61,386 nucleotides of DNA from Gammaproteobacteria bacterium (GTDB taxonomy: Bacteria; Pseudomonadota; Gammaproteobacteria; JAADGQ01). The stretch spans positions 1 to 61,386 of the forward strand of contig JAKITI010000016.1 in NCBI GenBank assembly GCA_021648145.1. The letters are read 5' to 3'. Made by a program: the position numbers and the translations under genes. The first letter of the stretch is position 1, and each line of letters begins with the position of its first letter. The notes below the pieces were generated by a model. That model had not been told where the DNA came from and made no database searches. It was given only the letters and a program-made list of their open reading frames with translations. Positions 56,569 to 61,386 of the stretch are shown in pieces.

Positions 56569-57386
56569 TAATGAATTGGAAGGTAACCTACATTTTGCAC
56601 AATTTTTTGCCCTTCAGGTGACAATAAAAAATCAATAAACTTACGGGTTTTATCGGATGCATTTTTAGGTAGTAAAATATCCAGAGTTCGTTGAATGGGG
56701 TAGTGGCTATCAGTGATGTGAGTGAGTGACCCAGGCTCATGGTTTGCGCCAATAATGGCAAGCGCACGTACCTGGTCATTTAACCAGGCAGTTGATAGCA
56801 TGCCAATGGCTTGGTCACTTCTGGCAATTGCGGCTTGCTCTTCATTGTTAGAGCCTGTAATGATGGATGCACCTCGTGCTCTTGCCTGAGCATGACCCAG
56901 TACAACTTTCGCAAAAACATGCCGAGTACCTCGTGAAGCTTCTTTGTCAATGACTAAAATAGGTGTGTCAGCCCCGCCGACACTTTTCCAATTACGTCTC
57001 TTGCCACGATAAATATCCGCGATTTGCTCAATACTTAACTGTTTGATACCTGATAAATAGACGGTTTTGGAAACAGCGATTGCAACCACATCACGTGCGA
57101 TGGGTATGGTTTCTACGCTGTTATTGAAGCTATTTTTTTCTTGCTCGGTAAGCTCACGAGATACCATACCAATCTGCGCTGTACCTTGGCGTATGCTGGC
57201 GACCCCAACTCCGGAACCACCGCCCGAAACAGTTAATATAATATCAGGATGTAAATGACGGTAACGTTTAGCGGCTTGTGCCATGATGGGTAGCACGGTT
57301 GTTGAACCCACGATACTGATTCGATCAGAGGCAGCGGGAAGATTAAAGCTGGATATTAGCAATAAAATAGCAAGCAGGAATTTCAT
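56568..57386 (-). CDS. pstS: Phosphate-binding periplasmic protein PstS
   Basis: A 272-aa protein. Signal peptide LLAILLLISSFNLPAA, then RISIVGSTTVLPIMAQAAKRYRH (start of the PBP_like/PstS2 type) and TVSGGGSGVGVASIRQGTAQIGMVSR, the phosphate-contact region, and DKEASRGTRHVF. It belongs to the short PstS subfamily that binds phosphate. First gene of pstSCA. Immediately upstream (13 nt) is the truncated vapC remnant, so the original promoter of pstS may have been disturbed. Confidence 0.94.
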   Translation of the reverse strand: MKFLLAILLLISSFNLPAASDRISIVGSTTVLPIMAQAAKRYRHLHPDIILTVSGGGSGVGVASIRQGTAQIGMVSRELTEQEKNSFNNSVETIPIARDVVAIAVSKTVYLSGIKQLSIEQIADIYRGKRRNWKSVGGADTPILVIDKEASRGTRHVFAKVVLGHAQARARGASIITGSNNEEQAAIARSDQAIGMLSTAWLNDQVRALAIIGANHEPGSLTHITDSHYPIQRTLDILLPKNASDKTRKFIDFLLSPEGQKIVQNVGYLPIH

Positions 57387-57399
57387 TGAAGTTCCATTT

Positions 57400-57546
57400 T
57401 TATAGAGTGATCATTGATAATAGTGAGTCAGTTTCTACTCTGTCCAAGGGTTCATCAGCGATTTCTTCCACAACCCTTCGTACATTTGTGTTGCAGTTGT
57501 CCTTGCGTAATTCAGACAGAACACAAGTATCCAGTAACACCCTCAC
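57400..57546 (-). pseudogene. Truncated VapC-type PIN toxin
   Basis: GTG 57546 overlaps the antitoxin stop and starts VRVLLDTCVLSELRK, the classical VapC N-terminus with the first catalytic Asp (LLDTC) and Glu (SELRK). After ~35 residues it departs and stops at 48 aa, whereas PIN toxins are ~130-140 aa and need two to three more acidic residues. The toxin is therefore most likely dead, cut by a deletion next to pstS. Confidence 0.72.
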
Positions 57547-57785
57547 AGGTCAACCTCTCGCATTCCTGATTTATCACGGTTCAGAGCAAGGTCATCCAGA
57601 TTCGGGGTTTGCTTGAGCAGGAACTCTTTAAAACCAGGTCGCACTCCTGTCAGTCGATCATACTCTTGCTGTGCGAGTAGAATAACAGTGTCATCACGGC
57701 GTGAAATACGTTGTGGCCCTTCAATCAAGGCTCTATTAACGACCTCACTAAAAAGATTTTTTGCTTCTGCCAAACGCCAGTCCAT
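57543..57785 (-). CDS. Phd/YefM-family antitoxin
   Basis: An 80-aa protein starting MDWRLAEAKNLFSEVVNRALIEGPQRISRRDDTVILLAQQEYDRL, the Phd/YefM DNA-binding fold (LAEAKNxFSEVV..A...GPQ.ITRR...V.V.S..EY..L), then a toxin-neutralising tail. It overlaps the vapC relic by 4 nt. Intact antitoxin with broken toxin; may persist as an autoregulator or as an anti-toxin against other PIN toxins. Confidence 0.88.
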   Translation of the reverse strand: MDWRLAEAKNLFSEVVNRALIEGPQRISRRDDTVILLAQQEYDRLTGVRPGFKEFLLKQTPNLDDLALNRDKSGMREVDL

Positions 57786-57876
57786 CTCTTTACTCCACCA
57801 TTAATCTAGCCAGATTATTTTATAGCAAATGTGTTGTCAAGCTCTGTTTGATATGCTGTTTCTTTTGTTTAGAACA

Positions 57877-57906
57877 GCCTCAGCATACTTTGATCTGAGG
57901 CTTTTT
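57877..57906 (+). terminator. Orphan terminator hairpin
   Basis: AGCCTCAG, 11-nt loop, CTGAGGCT then TTTTTG: 8-bp perfect stem with a T tract, oriented plus. No plus-strand gene precedes it within 2.9 kb, so it is probably left from a deleted gene. Confidence 0.55.
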
Positions 57907-57960
57907 GTTTTCCAGAATCCAGCGTATAACGACTGAACTATCGAGAACATTAAAGAGCGT
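57880..57960 (-). pseudogene. Possible N-terminal scrap of a second PIN-domain toxin
   Basis: An in-frame stretch TLFNVLDSSVVIRWILENKK reads like the opening of PIN proteins (xxVLDSSVxIxWxL) with its first Asp, then meets TGA after 26 codons. No start codon is evident. Weak but suggestive, next to an already broken phd-vapC pair. Confidence 0.3.
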
Positions 57961-58037
57961 CAAGCTTGGCAAATAGACTTTTCTATGCAGGGGTATGAAA
58001 TAAAATAACCGCATTGATTGGTGTAGTCTCTGTTTTT

Positions 58038-58053
58038 TGTGAGCTTCATCACA
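58038..58053. promoter_or_regulatory. CRP-like binding site
   Basis: TGTGAGCTTCATCACA is an exact TGTGA-N6-TCACA, extended by T and A runs on both sides (TTTT...AAAAA). It lies 316 nt before the LuxR ATG, in a region with no other gene to serve on that strand. A CRP/FNR-family regulator is inferred. Confidence 0.6.
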
Positions 58054-58170
58054 AAAACAGATTGTTATTTTTTGTCGTGGAATAACATATTGTAACCCAT
58101 GTTTTTTTGTGATTTACTAAATGTGTAAAAAATATTGACACGATTTTTAATAATAAAAACAATGAGATTG

Positions 58171-58198
58171 TGATCTGTGATCTGTGATCTGTGATCTG
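58171..58198. repeat. Four tandem copies of a 7-bp unit (TGATCTG)
   Basis: TGATCTG is repeated four times without a mismatch, and the partial GTGAC continues. It lies 170 nt upstream of the LuxR gene, within its leader/promoter. Repeats of this type can change copy number by slippage and alter spacing of regulatory elements. Confidence 0.8.
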
Positions 58199-58368
58199 TG
58201 GTGACTCCTGTTGCCTATGCAGATTGGCTCTCTTTTGAAGAGTTGTTCACTTCAATATTATGTATTCAAATCGGTCAAAATCAATTTTTTATTAAGATAC
58301 TAAACGCACTTGGTTTGTTGGTGGGTTATCTCAGCAGGGTGTAATAATCGAAGCGATCAGGGTGGTGT

Positions 58369-59196
58369 ATGTATTGCAACTGTTTAAGTGAATCTTGCAA
58401 GCTTGAAGTTTTTTCAATTATTGAGTCATGTCTCAATTTTCATTCAAACGATGAGTTTGAAAGCATATTAAAAAGAACACGGGAGCTGATGGGTTATGAG
58501 ATGATGGCATGTGGTATAGGGATTCGAGACGGTCGTTCGATGAAAGCTGTCACAAGTCTGAACAAAGGGTTTCCTGAAAAATTTATTTCAATGATTGTTG
58601 GCTCATCGGGTCAAGTCATATCTCCACTGTTTTGTCATTGGTTTGAAAGCCAATCACCACAGGTATTGGATGTTCATAAAGAATCTTGCCAGAGTTCTTC
58701 TGACGATATCGCTTTTTACCAGAGGTTTTCAATTAATAATGTCATGTCTCATGGCGTACTGGATTGTGGTCAGGGTTATGCATCGTATTTTGGTTTTGCC
58801 AATATAGTGGGTGGCATTGAAGAGCGTCATGTTGACCTGATGAAGATTCTAGTCCCTCATTTACATGCTGTATATACAAAAACAGCAGCTGTAAAAAAGG
58901 CTTTATCACCTATATTTCCAGTGGTTTCAACACTCCAGAGCGGTGACCTTTCAGATCAATATCTGGTTGCTCAAGCGGAGGTATCCCACAATAAAAAAAT
59001 ACTTTCAGCGCGTGAAACTGAAGTATTGAGATGGGTGTATTTAGGAAAAACTAACTGGGAAGTCGCGCAAGTGTTAAGTATTAGTGAGCAAACCGTGAAA
59101 AACCATGTTAAAAAAATCACTAAAAAGCTTGACGTAAATAATCGACAGCATGCTACTGCCAAGGCACTTCAAATGAAAATCATAGTAATCCAGTAA
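58369..59196 (+). CDS. LuxR-family transcriptional regulator (EpsA-like)
   Basis: A 275-aa protein. The N-terminal ~190 aa is a GAF/autoinducer-domain-like sensor (ELMGYEMMACGIGIRDG, FSINNVMSHGVLD, ASYFGFANIVGGIEERHVDLMKILVPHLHAVY) reminiscent of the EpsA-type regulators near exopolysaccharide genes. The C-terminal LuxR HTH at ~210-270 is complete: LSARETEVLRWVYLGKTNWEVAQVLSISEQTVKNHVKKITKKLDV. No phospho-receiver domain and no obvious luxI nearby. It is followed by a terminator and then four small genes in the same direction, which it may control. Confidence 0.85.
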   Translation: MYCNCLSESCKLEVFSIIESCLNFHSNDEFESILKRTRELMGYEMMACGIGIRDGRSMKAVTSLNKGFPEKFISMIVGSSGQVISPLFCHWFESQSPQVLDVHKESCQSSSDDIAFYQRFSINNVMSHGVLDCGQGYASYFGFANIVGGIEERHVDLMKILVPHLHAVYTKTAAVKKALSPIFPVVSTLQSGDLSDQYLVAQAEVSHNKKILSARETEVLRWVYLGKTNWEVAQVLSISEQTVKNHVKKITKKLDVNNRQHATAKALQMKIIVIQ

Positions 59197-59199
59197 AAT

Positions 59200-59219
59200 A
59201 ATAGCCCTTTCGGGCTATT
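59200..59219 (+). terminator. Terminator after the LuxR gene
   Basis: AATAGCCC, loop TTTC, GGGCTATT: 8-bp perfect stem, followed by TGCTATTGGTTTTTT. Separates the LuxR transcript from the downstream exported proteins. Confidence 0.75.
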
Positions 59220-59300
59220 GCTATTGGTTTTTTCTGTGTGTAAATTAAACCTCAAGTTGTCAAAAAACTTTACATTTTAAATAGTAACTGGAGAAATAAC

Positions 59301-59735
59301 GTGAATAAAAAATTAATAGCGGCTGTATCAATGTGTGCCTCAGTTTACTCTGGCACTTTGCTTGCCAATAGTGATGAAATCTCTTCACAACTGGAGAGTG
59401 TTCTCAAGTCACAGAATGTGGCCATGTCAAAAGATTCAGAATCCATTGAAGGTGTGATGAAGAGTATGCACTCTGAATCTCCTGCTTCTATGCATGTCAA
59501 GGTTGCAATGGAACAAATGTTTCCTGTTTATGATATGAATGTCTCCCTGCAAGAGTTCAGCTTTGTTGGTGTGAGTGGTGATTATGCTATTGCACGGGTC
59601 AAAGAAAAAATTGAAAAAATCAGTGGGCCAGCATCATTTAAGAGTCAAGTGAACGAAAAAATACATATATTCAAACAAGAACAAAGTCAATGGAAACTCT
59701 GGCAGGCTATAGCCTTGGATGTGGAGTATCTGTAA
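59301..59735 (+). CDS. Exported NTF2-like small protein, copy 1
   Basis: A 144-aa protein from GTG 59301 (TGGAG RBS). Signal peptide MNKKLIAAVSMCASVYSGTLLA, then a helical segment (SSQLESVLKSQ..AMSKDSESIEGVMKSMH) and a beta sheet (EFSFVGVSGDYAIARVKEKIEKISG, KIHIFKQEQSQWKLWQ) that together read as a SnoaL/NTF2-like cone. About 64% identical (my count, 92/144) to the next gene, with identical length. No catalytic residues are evident. Function unknown; it lies between a LuxR regulator and a double-glycine peptide gene. Confidence 0.78.
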   Translation: MNKKLIAAVSMCASVYSGTLLANSDEISSQLESVLKSQNVAMSKDSESIEGVMKSMHSESPASMHVKVAMEQMFPVYDMNVSLQEFSFVGVSGDYAIARVKEKIEKISGPASFKSQVNEKIHIFKQEQSQWKLWQAIALDVEYL

Positions 59736-59791
59736 GGTTTTTATGAATCACATCATACAAAAATAATATTTTTATAGAGGTGTAGGTTTCT

Positions 59792-60226
59792 ATGAATAAA
59801 AAATTAACAACAGTTATATCTCTTTGTGCTTCGGTCTATTCCGGCACCCTACTTGCAAACAATGGTGCTGTGTCATCGCAGCTGGAAAATGTGATGAAAA
59901 CACAAGCCGCAGCTATGTCAAAAGATTCAGAGTCCATTGAAGATGTGATGAAGGTTATGCACCCTGAATCTCCAATTTATATGCATGAGAAGACAAAATT
60001 AGAGAGATTGTTTCCAGCGTCTGATGCCAATATTTCATTGATCAAGTTTAATTTTGTCGGCATTAGTGGTGATTATGCTGTTGCGCGGGTAAAGAGCAAA
60101 GTGGAAAAAATCAGTGGCATTGCATCAATAAAAGACCATGTATATGAAGGGATATACGTATTCAAGCAAGATCGGAGCCAATGGAAAATCTGGAAATCAG
60201 TTTTATTGGATAAAGAGTATCTGTGA
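59792..60226 (+). CDS. Exported NTF2-like small protein, copy 2
   Basis: A 144-aa tandem paralogue of copy 1, starting at ATG with GAGGTG about 10 nt upstream. Conserved blocks: ASVYSGTLLAN, AMSKDSESIE, FVGxSGDYAxARVK, EKISG and SQWKxW. The divergent parts are the helix after ESP and the strand-3/4 loop. Same orientation, with a 56-nt gap. Duplicated secreted proteins of this type may bind a peptide or small ligand, but nothing specific can be claimed. Confidence 0.78.
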   Translation: MNKKLTTVISLCASVYSGTLLANNGAVSSQLENVMKTQAAAMSKDSESIEDVMKVMHPESPIYMHEKTKLERLFPASDANISLIKFNFVGISGDYAVARVKSKVEKISGIASIKDHVYEGIYVFKQDRSQWKIWKSVLLDKEYL

Positions 60227-60271
60227 TATTTTTGAATTCTCTTTTGATTGATAAAGGAAGAGAGTTAGGAG

Positions 60272-60303
60272 TTTCCGGTGGTGGCTGCAACCACCACCGG
60301 AAA
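60272..60303 (+). promoter_or_regulatory. 13-bp perfect hairpin upstream of the double-glycine peptide gene
   Basis: TTTCCGGTGGTGG (60272-60284), loop CTGCAA, CCACCACCGGAAA (60291-60303). GC-rich within an AT-rich region, no T tract, 75 nt before the peptide ATG. Could be an attenuator, a processing site separating the paralogue and peptide transcripts, or a binding site. Confidence 0.7.
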
Positions 60304-60307
60304 AGTC

Positions 60308-60329
60308 GCTTCTAACTGTTGTTAGAGGC
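60308..60329 (+). terminator. Second hairpin directly after the first
   Basis: GCTTCTAAC, loop TGTT, GTTAGAGGC (9 bp, one G-U) followed by ATTTTG. Looks like a weak intrinsic terminator; with the 13-bp stem 4 nt before it, it forms a tandem stem-loop leader. Confidence 0.5.
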
Positions 60330-60341
60330 ATTTTGAAACGA

Positions 60342-60357
60342 AGCGTAATTATACGCT
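60342..60357. promoter_or_regulatory. Inverted repeat AGCGTA-ATTA-TACGCT just before the peptide gene
   Basis: 6-bp perfect arms around ATTA, ending 20 nt before the ATG and 6 nt before the GAGGT RBS. Could be an operator, including for the LuxR-type regulator, although it does not match the classical 20-bp lux box. Confidence 0.4.
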
Positions 60358-60377
60358 AATTAATGAGGTAACTCAAA

Positions 60378-60650
60378 ATGAGAGAATTAAATTTTAGTGA
60401 AGTTGAGCAGGTTTCTGGTGGTCTTGATTGGCTCAGTAAATTTATTTTCGGGGCTGCTACAGGGCTAAGCCCAATAGCTTTGCTCACTCAATCTGATGAT
60501 GTTGGTCTAGGAAGTGATATTGTTTCGCCTCAGCCTTGGCCTCAGGATCCGTATGATTTCGGTATTGGTGATTATGGCACACCGTATAACCCCCCAAACT
60601 ATGGTTATACCCCTCCGTCGAATGAAGGCTATGGCCCCCCCGGATGGTAG
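60378..60650 (+). CDS. Double-glycine-leader secreted peptide precursor (bacteriocin-like)
   Basis: A 90-aa precursor. Leader MRELNFSEVEQVSGG is a textbook GG leader (hydrophobic L/V positions, Glu, Ser-Gly-Gly) recognised by C39-peptidase ABC exporters, with cleavage after Gly15. The mature ~75-aa product starts LDWLSKFIFGAATGLSPIALL, an amphipathic/hydrophobic segment, then turns into a Pro/Tyr/Gly/Asp-rich tail (PWPQDPYDFGIGDYGTPYNP ... GYGPPGW). No Cys, so not a disulfide- or lanthionine-type peptide. GAGGT RBS. No exporter gene in the window. It may be a class II-type bacteriocin, a signal peptide or a small adhesin; bacteriocin-like is the best guess. Confidence 0.82.
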   Translation: MRELNFSEVEQVSGGLDWLSKFIFGAATGLSPIALLTQSDDVGLGSDIVSPQPWPQDPYDFGIGDYGTPYNPPNYGYTPPSNEGYGPPGW

Positions 60651-60694
60651 TAAATAGCTTCGATTCGTGATCTAAATAAAAGATGATGAAGATA

Positions 60695-60729
60695 TCCCCT
60701 CCTTTTTGTTGAAAGGGAGGGGGTTAGTT
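60695..60729 (+). terminator. Terminator after the GG-leader peptide gene
   Basis: TCCCCTCCTTT and AAAGGGAGGGG pair with one bulge (loop TTGTTG), followed by TTAGTTTT. Stable G/C stem; the short gap to the next gene contains its own RBS. Confidence 0.65.
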
Positions 60730-60808
60730 TTGTGAGGTCTGAAGTGTCTATAGAATAAAACATCTGTGGTGCGGTTTTTTGTAATTATTAATGAGGTGAA
60801 TATTATTT

Positions 60809-61120
60809 ATGTATGCCTATACTTTACTCGTTAGTTTAACAAAAAATAAGTTTTCTTTAAAAAAAATATATCTTATTGGTTTGCCAGCTGAATTAGGTGG
60901 TGTGTTTATTGGTTTGATTTTATCAACTTATCATTGGTTACTTTTTTTCGTTGCAGTAGCTGCTGCTGTGTTGTTTTATTACTGCACCTTCAAATATCTG
61001 TATAAATTGGAAATGTATAAGAAAGGTTGTATTGAAAAGTCGTTTTACTACCAAATTATATTGGCTCAAATTATATTTATATTGTGTGTTCTTTTGTTCA
61101 TGCAATGGATTTTATGGTGA
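60809..61120 (+). CDS. Small three-helix membrane protein, candidate immunity protein, 3' end abuts IS1
   Basis: A 103-aa protein. Hydrophobic segments at ~21-40, 42-62 and 80-102 (e.g. LLFFVAVAAAVLFYYC, YYQIILAQIIFILCVLLFMQ), with Lys/Tyr-rich loops between them. The upstream sequence ATTAATGAGGTG resembles that of the GG peptide gene (ATTAATGAGGTAA). Its last two codons and stop (TGG TGA) coincide with the IS1-like left end GGTGATG at 61116, so the original protein was probably longer or ended differently. The position directly after a GG-leader precursor suggests an immunity or accessory role; no family recognised. Confidence 0.62.
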   Translation: MYAYTLLVSLTKNKFSLKKIYLIGLPAELGGVFIGLILSTYHWLLFFVAVAAAVLFYYCTFKYLYKLEMYKKGCIEKSFYYQIILAQIIFILCVLLFMQWILW

Positions 61121-61386
61121 TGGCTTAAAGCTGTAATTATTTGATATAATAGCATTTATGAAATGTTATTAAGAAGTTAAATGCCCGAAGTGTAGTGGCA
61201 ACCAAATAATGAAATCAGGGCTTAGCAACAAAGGAGTTTAGCGTTATTGTTGCAAAAATCCCGAATGTAAAATGAACACTTTTATGCTGAGTTATCGAAA
61301 TAAAGCTTATGAAGCTGGGGTTAAAAAACAAATTGTGGATATGGCAATCAATGGAAGTGGCATACGTGATACTGCTCGAGTACTTG
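61116..61386 (+). mobile_element. Left part of an IS1-family element (runs out of the window)
   Basis: GGTGATGGC at 61116-61124 matches the IS1 terminal repeat start GGTGATG, with a promoter-like TATAAT 21 nt later (61145-61150), then an InsA-like coding frame. Only ~270 nt are visible; the right end, insB and any target duplication lie outside. The inner frame is broken, so this copy cannot supply InsA. Confidence 0.72.
61173..61386 (+). pseudogene. insA: IS1 InsA-like zinc-finger/HTH protein, nonsense mutated
   Basis: The frame KCPKCSGNQIMKSGLSNKGV, stop, RYCCKNPECKMNTFML and then QIVDMAINGSGIRDTARVL aligns with InsA (CPxC zinc knuckle, QIVDMAFNGAGVRDTARAL). TAG at 61239-61241 falls where InsA has Gln (G-R-Q-R-Y), a likely CAG to TAG change. 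No ATG/GTG/TTG lies in frame between the TAA at 61170-61172 and the first Cys. A degraded 5' part of the transposase regulator; the C-terminus is outside the window. Confidence 0.78.

Larger units (their letters stand above)
57961..58368. promoter_or_regulatory. ~400-nt gene-free regulatory region upstream of the LuxR gene
   Basis: AT-rich, no ORF. It contains a perfect CRP-like site (58038-58053), a TTGACA at 58135-58140 without a convincing -10 box at 16-18 nt, and a 7-bp tandem repeat (58171-58198). A GGTGGTG purine stretch precedes the LuxR ATG in place of a standard RBS. The length is unusual for this compact window and suggests complex control. Confidence 0.45.

Noticed and set aside
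58201-58368. Possible additional small ORF or promoter-proximal peptide before the LuxR gene
   Set aside because: No frame with an RBS and more than ~20 codons; left as regulatory DNA.
60342-60357. Classical lux box for the LuxR-type regulator
   Set aside because: The inverted repeat is only 6+6 bp with a 4-bp spacer and does not resemble the ACCTGTA...TACAGGT pattern; kept as a generic palindrome only.

Overview
The window reads as a moderately AT-rich gammaproteobacterial chromosome segment. Phosphoribulokinase (Calvin cycle) and a Sat-type ATP sulfurylase occur within 5 kb of each other, which suggests, but does not prove, a sulfur-oxidising autotroph. Supporting housekeeping features are a complete isc iron-sulfur operon preceded by trmJ and cysE, type IV pilus minor-pilin/PilY1 loci, and PrmC, Dcd, ApbC, Pgm and HtpG. 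No rRNA, tRNA or CRISPR array was recognised.

Layout. (1) 260-8428, minus strand: a GC-richer minor pilin operon, pilV-pilW-pilX-pilY1-fimT-pilE, flanked by broken genes (a FimT N-terminus fragment, a 42-nt rpsD-like fragment, a nonsense-mutated DUF4143 ATPase tail, and two overlapping perfect palindromes). (2) 9247-17177: a second, AT-richer pilin set, with one pilE on the minus strand and then fimT-pilV-pilW-pilX-pilY1-small secreted protein-pilE on the plus strand. (3) 17155-22740: prmC, a YaiI-family gene, a DUF3108 gene, an unknown secreted protein, a HepT relic, dcd and apbC. (4) 22853-31086: trmJ, cysE, then iscR, two consecutive cysteine desulfurase genes, iscU, iscA, hscB, hscA, fdx and iscX. 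(5) 31146-38748: a DUF1566 gene and a three-gene RND efflux operon interrupted by a 1.35-kb insertion (KilA-N gene, HsdS and zeta-toxin fragments, a small ORF) bounded by two copies of the 3' end of the membrane-fusion gene. (6) 38811-49953: DUF3330, peroxiredoxin, lipoprotein, phosphoribulokinase, a beta-helix GlyGly-CTERM surface protein, aldehyde dehydrogenase, sat, pgm and htpG. (7) 50233-57785: a stand-alone rpsD paralogue, pstB, a COG3014-YcfL-LpoB-barrel envelope operon, then pstSCA and a broken phd-vapC pair.

(8) 57786-61386 is the most unusual part. It holds a LuxR-type regulator behind a CRP-like site and a 7-bp tandem repeat, two tandem paralogous small secreted proteins, a double-hairpin leader, a precursor with a textbook double-glycine leader (MRELNFSEVEQVSGG) and a Pro/Tyr/Gly-rich tail, and a small membrane protein that could be its immunity partner. 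The 3' end of the membrane ORF runs into the putative left end of an IS1-family element whose insA is itself broken. This looks like an uncharacterised, regulator-linked secreted-peptide (bacteriocin-like) locus.

A recurring theme is erosion by mobile DNA: at least eight fragments of toxin-antitoxin, restriction, ATPase, ribosomal, pilin and transposase genes lie between intact core genes. All family assignments were made by reading motifs; no database search was run.
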